Positions 1 through 11,700 of a DNA stretch of 64,000 bases are shown here, in pieces. Every line of letters begins with the position of its first letter. The stretch's first letter is position 1. The stretch comes from Marthasterias glacialis (taxonomy: Eukaryota > Echinodermata > Asteroidea > Forcipulatida > Asteriidae): assembly GCA_911728455.2 (NCBI GenBank), contig OU452233.1:18626426-18690425 (forward strand), given 5' to 3'. Below the pieces are notes generated by a model. The model was not told the DNA's origin. It saw only the letters and a list, made by a program, of their open reading frames with translations, and did no database searches. The position numbers and the translations under genes were made by a program.

Positions 1-575
1 TGGCCCGGTCTAGCACCCTGACACCTGAGTTGCTTTGGATATGGCCGTTGGCGTTGGGTCTGCTGTGGAGGGAAAACAGGTCCAAAAGGGTCAACGTATA
101 CAAGACAGATAATCTAGGTCATTTTGACCCCCCTCTCAACAATGGACCATGACCCGGTCTGGTACCCTGAAACCTAAATCTGTGTAAATTTTGACCCACA
201 TTTTTACCCTGAGTTGCCTTGGATATGGCCGTTGGCGTTGGGTCTACCATGGAGGGAAAACGGGTCGAGAAGGGTCAACGTACAAGACAGATATTCTGGG
301 TCATTTTGACCCCCTCTCAACAATGGACCATGACCCAGTCTGGCAGCCTAGCTGATACCTGGTGAACCGGTGTCAATTTTGACCCGGCTGAGTTGCCTTG
401 GATATGGCTGTTGGCGTTGGGTCTATTGTGGAGGGAAAACGGGTCGAGAAGGGTCAACGTAAGGGTCAAGACAGATAATCTAGGTCATTTTGACCCCCTC
501 TCCACAATGGACCATGACCCGGTCTGGTACCCTGATACCTAGTGAACCGGAATGACCCCGATTTTGAACCCGAGT
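1..575. repeat. Tandem repeat, ~180-bp unit, ~3 copies, cut by the window edge
   Basis: The motif GAGTTGCCTTGGATATGGCC recurs at 27 (one mismatch), 211 and 390. Each is followed by a GGAGGGAAAAC block, GGGTCAACGT and a segment with CATTTTGACCCC and CAATGGACCATGACCC. Spacings are 184 and 179 bp. The array probably continues to the left. Confidence 0.85.
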
Positions 576-1139
576 ATAGGGCCTACTGACTTCCGGTACG
601 GCTGATTTCGTTTGGCCCACAAGAGGAAGGAAAATGGATGAACGCAAGAAAGTTTTGCAGTGACAACCCCTCGGCGGAAGCTGTCAATTCCGATTCGGTT
701 TATCGACTTAGTCCGCTAGAGGGCGTAATTGCTGACTCGTGAGCACAAACTGTTCGTTTTCCCAAAATGTGTAGCCCTATCATGACCAGTAGTAATTACA
801 CACATGTTTTCATGATGACATCATTTACGAATGACTTGCATGCCGGTGTTATTGTGTCACTAACTGGACCAATGGAGTGCTGAAATCGAAATGTCACTCA
901 CAATGACGCAATCACTTTACCAAAATTGAACATCCGACGTCATACCTCGAGGCTCGTGGATACAGACAGGGGACCATCTTTTTGCCCAGATTTTGGTTAG
1001 AGGGCGCTGTTACAATGAACAAGACGTGACTTTTATATATTTTTTTTCACAGTTTTCAATCACAAACAAAACTGTAAAAATACATTCAGTCTTCTCATTG
1101 GTCTTCTTTGTGATGCTTCGTAAAATTTATTCACAATAT
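576..1139. other. Intergenic, no feature recognised
   Basis: Mixed-composition sequence between the tandem repeat and a TTTG microsatellite. The open frame from 993 is mainly translated microsatellite and is not considered a gene. Confidence 0.5.
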
Positions 1140-1243
1140 TGTTTGTTTGTTTGTTTGTTTTTGTTTGTTTTGTTTGTTTGTTTTTTGTTTTGTTTGTTTG
1201 TTCGTTTGTTTGTTTGTTTGTTTATTTGTTTTGTTTTGTTTTG
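1140..1243. repeat. (TTTG)n microsatellite
   Basis: Near-continuous TTTG units with occasional TTTTG and TTCG variants. Confidence 0.9.
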
Positions 1244-1367
1244 TATTAAGTTGTTTTATTTAGTTTTCCCCCAATTGGAATTGTGCCAGTATCGTTGGAT
1301 GTATACAATAATATAATGCTTAAACCAATCTTAAAAACTTCAAGTAGGGCCTACTTCAAGTACTTTT

Positions 1368-1530
1368 CATTCATTCATTCATTTTATTTCCACATCAATG
1401 CAACCAATCCAGCAGAGGTACATTCTACAAATAAACTAACATACACACAAAGGTAGATAAGACTAAACAAAGATGTGGAGGGGATTTGCAAGAAGCAACA
1501 CTTGTCGGGTGCAAACCCCCTCATTTTTAT
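1368..1530 (-). mobile_element. Probable LINE 3' end (L2/CR1-type tail)
   Basis: On the minus strand a short 3'-UTR-like segment ends in AATAAAATGAATGAATGAAT, that is, a polyadenylation hexamer followed by a GAAT tandem tail. That ending is characteristic of truncated L2/CR1-like retrotransposons. No reverse transcriptase is present. Confidence 0.5.
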
Positions 1531-1639
1531 TATTTGTGCTCTAAGTTAAATCTAGACTTGAAGCACAAAATAACAAAAACAAACATTTTAATTTACAAAA
1601 ATGAGTACAAATATCAATGACCAAAAAAACATGACCTTA

Positions 1640-1770
1640 GCAAGCAAACAAACAAACATCCCCCAAAAAAAAAAAACAAGCAAACAAAAAACAAACAACC
1701 CAACAAACAAACAAACAAACAACCCAACAAACAAACAAACAAACAAACAAACAAACAAACAAACAAACAC
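1640..1770. repeat. (CAAA)n microsatellite
   Basis: CAAA/ACAA units with a few AACCC interruptions. It produces spurious open frames on both strands. Confidence 0.9.
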
Positions 1771-2120
1771 AGAAAACGCAAAGCGGTGAAACTAGTAATT
1801 TAAGTTCATGCATTAATAAGTAGCGATAAATAACGAAATCATGTTTAAAGTTGGGGTAACGAAGCATTGATAAAAACAATTCTCTACAGAGTGCTGTTAA
1901 CACTTTGTATCCATTAGTGTTCCTTGCATTATGGTTAGTGTACTGTTACTCAAGGGCTAGCTCATTTCGGATTCAGATCTCTTGCAACAGCGATGATTTT
2001 CATTCAGTTTTTTTTTTTTTTAAATACATCGTCTAACTAGTTTTACTGGCCCGTCTGCTTGTGTTGAACACATGATTGTCCCTGTGATGTGTGATCTTAC
2101 GCCCCTACCTCGCACTGAGC

Positions 2121-2160
2121 CCCTCCCCCCCCCCCCCCCACACACACACACACCCGCCCC
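2121..2160. repeat. Poly-C followed by (CA)n
   Basis: A C-run near 2125-2139 runs straight into (CA)7. Confidence 0.85.
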
Positions 2161-2559
2161 CTCCCAACAACCCCAACCTCCCCAGATCCATTTCCGTCAT
2201 ACGCTTCCAAAAATTGCACGCGGTGTAATTCCACGCGCGAATAAAAACGAAGACGATTTTTTTGCGGAAAAATAAAGTGGTACCATGCAGGGTTAATAGT
2301 CGGTTCAGCTTTTACGTACGAAAACCAGTGAATTCAAGGAAACTCACGTTGTCTTATAAAAGTGTCTACTATTGGTTAATTTAAAGCTTGGCTTCGTGGC
2401 TTCAATGTTTAAAGTCTGAGTAAATTTCGAATACAAAAATTATCAGGTGAAATTTTTGCTATTTTTTGTATTTTTTGGTTTATTTTATTTTTTTATTTAT
2501 AAGCACAATTGTTATTGCGTGTAATTTGAAAGTACTTTTTGTGTTGTGGTTGTCAAATT

Positions 2560-2697
2560 TTATTTCGACCAATCAAAACCGACCTTTTAGGGGGCCCTTA
2601 TCCAGACAAATGTGACGTCATTGTCTCGCCGGCATTTTGGAAGTGGTGCCGTCTCTGTAATCTTTCGACAATTTCTTTGTGTTTTTTGCCAATAAAA
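2560..2697 (+). promoter_or_regulatory. Putative importin alpha proximal promoter / 5' UTR
   Basis: Just upstream of the start codon lie a CCAAT box (2569-2573) and a full palindromic CRE, TGACGTCA (2613-2620). No TATA box is evident at a suitable distance. This fits a housekeeping promoter bound by NF-Y and CREB/ATF factors. The transcription start cannot be placed from sequence alone, and a 5' untranslated intron is possible. Confidence 0.4.
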
Positions 2698-2775
2698 ATG
2701 TCTATCGAACAACAATTCGAAGGGTCAGTGACCCACAGAATCAAGAGTTTCAAAAACAAGGGAAGAGACACAGAG
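2698..2775 (+). CDS. KPNA4: Importin alpha coding exon 1 (aa 1-26)
   Basis: Start codon ATG at 2698 in an A-rich context, donor GTATGT at 2776, phase 0. It encodes the N-terminal part of the IBB domain, including the KNKGRD motif typical of KPNA3/4. Confidence 0.93.
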
Positions 2776-5700
2776 GTATGTTTATAAATAAATGTTTTTC
2801 AGTTTTGATTGTGACTTGGGAATCGTTTGACATTTTGTTCGGTGTGCAAACTGTGCAATGCCAATGAGTGAGTGATGATGCGATGACTAACGTAGCACTC
2901 CGGTTTGCATGCATGTTGTATGACGCAGTGTGTTATTTCGTTGATCGGTGTGGTGCATAATGTGATGTATCTGCTCTGTGGTTGAATACTGCCGTAAATT
3001 CACATGACTCATGTAATGATGTATGGTAATTTTGGTGTAAACTTGATTCGAGAAACTTCCCTATTTTCAACATGTTCAACAACAAGGCAAGAATTGATGA
3101 CATGTCAATATTGTCAAAAAATGAGATGACACAGACATGACAGATGGACGTCATTTTACTATCCTTGTCCTGAAAACTTGATCCCCCTCTTGTTGAAGTG
3201 CAAGAAGTTATGAACTAAACATAATATTGTCATTTTCATAGTCGTCTTGGGCCTATGTCATGTGTACATACATGAGGTATGAAAAGCGTGTCTGACGTAA
3301 AAATAAAAATACCAATTAACATCAACTTAATTCTTAAAGAATCTGAAAACGTAGGCTTAATTTTGAATTGATCATGCTGATACTTGATAGAGTTTGCTAA
3401 GTTGGTCAGTCCGCTGTTCATATGTCTTGACTCTCGTTGAACAGCATGACAAAAATATCGCATATAACCAAGAGATTAGAAATTCGGCATTATTTTAAAG
3501 TGAGCAAGCACCTTCACGGTAATGTGTCACTGCCTTCTTATTCTTATTCAAGGGGCAGATTTGTTTACTTCGAACACGCATTGCCGTCTGCGAAACAGCC
3601 CTTGAATTTTCCAAGCAACGCGTATAGAATGTGCGTGAAATTCTAGTGTCAAGTCGGCATTGGTTTTTGAAATAAACAAATCTGCCCCTTGAACAAGATG
3701 GTGCATATTGTGAAGGTGCTTATTTATTGGGGACATGTTTTTTTTTCCGTTACGTTGTTGCCAAGCATTTTAGTTGTTAGCTAACCATAATTTGATTTGG
3801 TTCTTGGGAATTTAAAAAGACAGGAAAAACAGTGGGCTAATCCTATTGATTTTTTTGGTTCAATTTCCTTGTTTTATGAGGATAAGTAAATGTTTTAATT
3901 TGCTGCGTTTTATTAGGTCGGAAAAAGTCAAGACTTGCCCTTTGATTTGATGCTAATTCTTGTTCAAAACAAAGCGCATTTTATAAAATAAAAAAAAATA
4001 TTATGAGACAAATAACAGCTGGCCTTGTGTGTTTTCATGAATATATCACTAATTATACAGAATTCATACCAATGAGTATTGAACATTGATTTTAAATTTA
4101 GAAAGTATCTTATTTTACCTAAATGTGGTTATGTCTTTGGTCTTGCCAACTTGTGTAAAATAGGTGGTCAGATTTTGCATCTTATCCTCCATGACATATC
4201 ACTCAAGGTTCTGCCTAGGAGATTTTTAGTGCCGGAAAACAGTGGCCATGGTTAGATATTAATCGTTGGTAGACCGTATAACCCTATAGCCATATATTAA
4301 ACATTGCCAGTCAAAAATACACGTACATGTACATCAGAGCTTGCCAACATTCCATGCCATAGATAGAATGGCAAGTTGTTAATATTATAGAGTATGTGTA
4401 GACTGTAGAAATTCCTCAAATTTTATACGTGAAGACATAATCTGTTAACTTTCATTGATAATATGTGAATGGAAATAATAAGTTTACTTCGAACAATTAG
4501 AAATAAAAGGGTTGGTCGGCAGGGCTTGCGCTATTCTTTTGTCCTGACTAGACCACAGGGCGGGATAGTCAGATACAGTTTTGACTAGCCCTCACAAATT
4601 TTTACTAGCCTGACCATTTACACCACATAGAAAACTGACAGGGTACATTTAGGAAGAGGAGTCATCTGACTCAGTTTTGACTAGCCCGGCCGGGCTACCC
4701 AGAAGCAAGTTTGACTAGCCCACGGCACTCTTGACTAGTGTTTGTACGCCGAGCTAGTGTCTAAATTGAGCCCTGGTCGGAAAACATACATTTTTTCTGA
4801 GTGGTGGTCGAGAGATGCTGAGTGCTGGTCGGGTTTTCCGGTACCGACCACCGTGGGCAAATCCCTGGTCACTGATTCCTCCAACCCTCTACAAGTTTTT
4901 TGAGCACAACAGCCTTTCCCCATGCTTGTTTAAAAGGTATAATACATCATTGGTTTTTGGAAGAGTAACTTCATTTCCTTTATTCTGGATTTCAAGAAAC
5001 GCGCTGGACAACCGATCTAAAAATTGCTTCAGATCATGAGGTCCGGTTTTATTGAAGACCCTAGAAAAACAATTCAGTTTTTGCAAGTTCTTAAATAGGC
5101 TAATTTTGATTGCGGCAATCAAGTTAGGTAATGTTTACTTTGGGGTTTAAAAAAAAATGTTTTTCAAATGACAGTAAATACATGTACTATGGACTTCTCT
5201 CGAGTATTGGTACTGGTATAAACTTTATGATAATAAGTTAGCTTTCAGATTGAAGCTAATCCATTTTAATACAAACCTCGATCTTAAGAAAAACGGGGGC
5301 AGGCCTTTGCTGGCCAAATGAGAGAAATCGTACAAGGGCATGCTGGCCAAGTTGGCAGTGACAGTGCAATTTTTCTGAAGGGCATGCTGGCCAACTCGAC
5401 AGGGCATGAGGCCAATGGCCTCGGTTAGAATCAAGGCCTGCATTTTGTTGATAATAACCAATCATGGACCTTGTCTTTAAACAATGCATCCCACTGTATC
5501 CAATCTTTATTTCTGGGAATATTCTTTCATTTGCAGGAGATGAGAAGAAGGAGAAATGAGGTGACAGTTGAATTGCGGAAAAACAAGAGAGATGAGAGTT
5601 TGCAGAAGAGAAGAAATGTCCCCATCCTTGAAGGCGAATCAGATGACGAACCAGTGGTAAGAGTTTATGAATATTTCTTGTTGTCACAGTACTTGCATTG

Positions 5701-8700
5701 ACAAAGTGCATTTCAAAACAGTGGTTGAATTTCTTAATTTTTGATGTTCAGATTCTAACTGGTGTGTTTGCATTCCATGTCTGGCGTTTCTTGTTTGGAA
5801 CATCAACTCTTCCTTCTGCACCAGTTATTTATTATAAGTGCTCGTAGTGTATTAACATACTTCAGACTTTGGTGTTATCCGTTAACTATGTTTTGTTTTT
5901 TTCTGCAGAGCCAAATCTCATACTTAGAACTCGTGCAAAAAGCAGCCAGTAACCAACCTGCCGTACAACTCCCTGCCGTTCAGTCAGCCCGGAAGCTGCT
6001 GTCCAGTGACCGTAACCCTCCAATAGATGACCTTATAGCCTCTGGGATACTGCCAGTGCTGGTCGATTGTTTAGACAGTTCAAGGTATTGTGGAATCACA
6101 CAGCTATGTATATTTTTGTTGACTAGAGCATTTACTCCCTGTTTTACACGCAGAAGTTGTCTTAAACCTCCTGGGCGCAGGCCTTAATGTTTGTGCGTGA
6201 CTATGGAACGATTTTAATTTGAAGAGAACATTTATTAGGAAGGGAAAATTTTGCATTAAGAGTGCCTACCAACTATGCAACTACTCATATGCGTACATTC
6301 GTTTCATCACCCTTGATAAATCTTATTTGGGATGTTTTATTGGGATTTTCAGATTCCTCCTGTGCTGCGCAGTGCGCATCTATTAAAGTTATAAAAATGA
6401 TTATGAACGTAGTGTTTTTTTACTCGCGTCTATCTTCTGACAGAATTTGGAGCAAGACAAATTTTATTTGGGATTCGATGCTTCACTAGATTGTCAAGGG
6501 GGAGCAAAATCTGCTTCAAAAGATGGCACAATAATTAGTTTATTTTAAAAAGTTGCTCCCTCATGGCACAGATGTACGGGAAAACGCGCATACATTTGGT
6601 GCCAGGCGTTCATGGGTTGGTTACTCTTGCAGTCTCGTACGCCCAAAAACAGATTGTGCATTCACATTTGCCATAGATTTTAGTCGTTGACGCATTGAGA
6701 AAAACAAAATAATGCACTAATATGCTAATAGCCAGACCACAGCCATACCAAATTTCATTTTTTACTTTGTACACAAATTGATGTGCCAACATGGCTAAAC
6801 AAAAACACAGGGCAAGTTAGCACTCTAGTCAACATATACAGCTCTATATGTAAAATTCAAGATCATAACATATTTGCTGATAATATGGAGTTATTTGATT
6901 TTGAAATGGTTTATTGATAAAAAACAAACGTCTTTGCAGGCAAGGGCAGACTTAAAACAATTTTTAATAAATAATCATATATATACTGAAAAGCACTTCT
7001 TGTGATTGTGTCAAACTAGCCCTCTTACTGTCTGAACTTTAGTGGGTGATTATTAGTGGGGGTGGAAATAGAGCTTCAGACTTATTACAAATACTGATAC
7101 CAACCTGGATTATAAAATGATTTTCTCCTTTTCACTGTCTCCAGTTCCGCATTGCAATTTGAAGCGGCATGGGCTCTAACAAACATAGCCTCGGGTACGT
7201 CAAAACAAACGATGGCAGTCGTCGAGGCGTGCGCTGTTCCGAAATTTGTTAATTTGTTAAATTCCGATCAACCCAATGTCTGTGAGCAAGCAGTGTGGGC
7301 ACTAGGAAATATCATTGGTGAGTACTACCCCCACCCCCTCCCATTGAATGGACCAATCCATTAAGCCCCGTCCCTATACGTGTTGACCAATCACAGCCTT
7401 GGCTACGCCACTGAAAGTCTGACAAAAGTCCAACACGATAAAATCCTATTAGGAAATGTAAACGTGTGTGTGCGTACTTACAGCGTGCAGTGTCGTGCAG
7501 TGTGGCATTGAAGAGACGCACATTGTGCTGCTCATGTGTACAAGGGGGATGTAGCCAATGCTGCGATTGGTCAATATGTTAGGGGGCGGGGCTTAATTGA
7601 TAGGTCTATTGGCAGGGAAACATATATACCCCTTGCAGACAAAAGAAAAAAAGTTATTAACATTCAAAGTGGGTTTTCCGAAAGACTTCAACATGACCTT
7701 GTAGCAAGGGTTGTAAGGTAAAATGAATTTGTGGTTGTTTATTTGGCCGTGTCCGAATGAATGGCTTCGGCAATGGCTATGGCTGGAACACCGGGGATTC
7801 CTATTCTTCAACGTTGTCGTTGCAGCCAGCGGCCATAGCCGTAGCCGAAGTCGCTTGATTCAGACACGGCCTTATCTAGAATGAAGAATTACCATTCAAA
7901 ACTGTTAAATTCATTATCACAGAAGTTTTTTAATTTCTGTAATTGTAATATTGATAATGCAGGGTTCAAATTTTGTGGGGGATAATTCTTAACTCTTTGA
8001 CTCCGGAATTTCTGTACGGGTCTGGACGGAATTGTTATTGTTTGTCATTTGACACTGTACAAAATCTAGGCCATAAATGGCTTTGCCGTCCATTTGAGTT
8101 GTGTGCGTGCAGCCATAAATGGACTTGACAGGGTGAAAGAGTGAAGCCCTCAAGTGCTCCCGAACTCTATCATGGTTAACAGACTTTGATTGTTATTTTC
8201 TTACATCATAGGTGACGGACCCGCATGCCGGGATTTCTGCATCAAAGAGGGTGTAGTCCGACCCCTACTAAGCTTCATCCGTCCCAATATCCCCCTCTCC
8301 TTCCTTCGCAATGTCACCTGGGTCATAGTCAATCTGTGTCGAAACAAGGACCCGCCACCACGAGAGGAGACCATCCGAGAACTATTGCCGGCACTCAGTG
8401 CTCTTATTCATCACACTGACACAAATGTAAGATTCTTCTTCAGTTTTTATTTCAAACTTCAGGGCCATGTCACGCAGGGCCAATTTACAGGCAGCCACGT
8501 CCAGGCAATCTTCCAAGAAAGAAAAAAAACAGTCACATGTCAATTTCCACACTGTTGTCTTGGGGAGAGTAAGACAGTGTTGACAAATATCTGCTGTACT
8601 ACCAAAGTGTTCCTTTTGCAGGCAGTGAAGTTGGTTGCCTCCAAGTTGCCTGTGAAAATTGCCCTGTGTGTCATGGCCCTAAGGCCTGGGACTGCACGAA

Positions 8701-11700
8701 GGTGATGGAGGCCGTGGCCTTCATTGAATTGGTCTTGGCTTGAGTGCCCCTTGAAAAATTTCCCGTAGCCGTTAGATTTTCCAATGGAGGTGCCCTTTGT
8801 AAAATGAAAATGGCCTTGCCCTCTCAAAGATGAAATTCCAGACCCGAGTTAACAGTGTGGATGTTCTGGTAGATTTGACTTGTAGATTTTGCTTGACACA
8901 GATTTGGGGACTTTGAGCTGATTTGTTCCATGTTGGGTTTTCTTCCCACATCTTCAGTCTAACATTTCTTCATCATGTTCCCTTCACATGTATATGATAA
9001 AATGCTGGGGCCGTTTTGAGGATTCTGTGGTTTCCTTGACCAGTTTATATAAAGTTAACAGATAAATGTATAAAAAGATAATAAAATTGTTTATGAATTT
9101 TAAATGTTTGCCACTACAGATCCTTGTAGACACAGTATGGGCATTGTCATATCTAACCGATGGCGGAAATGACCAGATTCAGCTGGTCATCACGTCCGGG
9201 GTTGTCCCATTTCTTGTACCTCTTCTCAGCCACAAAGAGGTCAAAGTTCAGGTAAGTCCTTACAAATAGTTCGTCAAGTCTGCGGGATGTTTAAATTGTC
9301 ATTAGTCAAAGGAAACAGTGCAATAAGTGAACATGAGTTCCCACATTAAATGTTTGTTCAAAAATACCATCGCATTTTCAGAAGGATTTCTGTTCTATCA
9401 GGCCTCGATCTTAAGAAAAACTGGGGCAGGCCTTTGCTGGCCAAATCAGAGAAATTGTACAAGGGCATGCTGGCCAAGTTGGTAGTGACAGTGCAATTTT
9501 TCTGAAGGGCCTGCTGGCCAACTCGACAGGGCATGAGGCCAACGGCCTCGGTGGCCTCGGTTAAGATCATGGCCTGTTCTAGTTAGTAGGACCTGTTGCA
9601 CTTTGGTCGATGAGTTAGAGTCGAAGGAGAGGTAATGTTAAATTTATGTAACCCACTTAGTGCATCGATCCTTGAAAACCCATGTTGGTGATATTGAATG
9701 GTCAGACAGTAGGAGGGTTGACTATGTGTATGTAGATGCATTTGCCACATGCTATCATTCTCCAAAACCATGTGGATGATATTGAATGGTCAAACAGTAG
9801 GAGGGTTGATAGACGGAATAGTTCATGTCGTTTAACTGTTATTCAGAGTGACGACCTCAAAAGAGAACTTTTTGTGTTGTTTTTCTCACCACCACAGACG
9901 GCAGCATTGAGGGCAGTTGGGAATATAGTCACCGGTACTGATGAACAGACCCAAGTCGTACTCAGCTGCAAAGCATTATCACACTTCCCCAAGCTACTCA
10001 CACACCCCAAAGAAAAAATCAACAAGGTAGGTACACATGTCGCCCAATCATCCCATCAAAGACAAGCCAGAATCAGTCTTTTGTTGTAGATATTGCTCCT
10101 CTGTGACAAGTTAACAAGTTTTGTTTAACCGTTTAAGAAAATAAAGGTAAATGCACAACCCTAGCAATTTTTTATAAATGCTCACGCAAGCAACAGAATT
10201 CTTTACGACAATATGGTTACATTTATCTAGTTAAAAAACATAAATAAATAGTGGCAGTTTGGATGTTGGAATGGTCCTAGTCGAACTCATTGTCTGCAGT
10301 TCCTCAAATGAAGTCTTAAGATATCATCTTCTTCAGCCTACGATTGTGGCACTTTTTTTGGAAGAGTCAAGCGACAGTTTTAAGTGTTATTTGGTTTGAT
10401 TCACAGGAAGCGGTGTGGTTCTTGTCTAACATCACAGCGGGTAACCAGCAGCAAGTACAAGCCGTTATTGAGTACAATCTTCTCCCAGAAATAATCAGGC
10501 ATTTAGACGGGGTAAGTCACTAAGGATCCTCCAAAGTGTTCAACTTTGTTGATGTCATAGCTCTATAGAGTATCTACTTTTTAAGACAGGTCCCACCCCC
10601 CCTTTCTCCAAATACTTATCAACAATTTGTTTACATGTCAGTATCATATTTCATAATTACCCCCCATCCCCTCCATCGCCACAAAACACAACAAACAACA
10701 AAACCAATCCGTAATTAACCTGAGTTCCTTGCTAGATTTGTCAGTACTTTTTGTCTTCAGTTATCATTGTATTCCCTGTGTTGATTCGAACTGTTGAAAT
10801 ACCAACATTTTTCAACACCTTGTAAAAATCGAATACAGTCAGCGGTGTAGCCAGGATTTTTTCACTTTGGTCGCATAAGGTGAGGTGGTGGGGATTGCTT
10901 TTCAGTTGGGGCCCAGGGACTTTGTTTTTTAATGAATTACATGTATCTGGATTTGTTTCATGAGGGGCATTGAGAATTTATGGGGGGGGGGGGGGCACAT
11001 GCCCCCAGGACCCCCCGTGGCTAAGTCGCTGTGTACAGTCTCTAACCCCCCGTATCTCTGCCTCTGCCCTCACAGTCGGATTTCCAGACACAAAAGGAAG
11101 CAGCCTGGGCAATCAGTAACCTGACGATAAGCGGCACCAAGCCCCAGGTCATGGCGCTGGTACACCACAACGTCATCCCGCCCCTGTGTAACCTGCTGGT
11201 CGTCAAGGATCCACAAGTGGTGCAGGTCTGTCTGGACGGCGTCTACAACATCCTTAAGGCATCGGGCGATAGCTATCAAGAAGTGGCCACAATGATCGAG
11301 GTTTGTGGAGGTAAGAAACAACAAATCTATTAAGCGCTGTCTGCCAGGGTTTCCAAAATTTTTTTCTTGGCCATCCATGAGATTAATTTGGAATATTTTA
11401 TTATTTTATTAGAAACATTCCATAGTAGCTAAATCTTTAACAAAAAAGTATAATTAGCTTTTGTAAACTGCTTACCAACCACAAGGACCTGTTGTATAAA
11501 TGCAAAAAAATTATTAATGGCCTCGCGTTTCGACCCTAGCAGAGTCTTTCACAAAGGCTAAATGACAATGGGGTCGAAACGTGAGGCCATTAGCAATTTT
11601 CAAAAATCTTAAACAATAAGAAAAGGTGTTATAAACAACCAGCAAGTAGAGTTAACACACAAGAATGCAAATCAATAAAAAAAAGAAACAATTATAAAAG

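Noticed and set aside
993-1316. 107-codon open frame rich in Phe, Leu, Cys and Val
   Set aside because: It is a translated (TTTG)n microsatellite.
1588-1903. Open frames with repeated FVCLFVCLFV / KQTNKQTN
   Set aside because: They are translations of the (CAAA)n array on its two strands.
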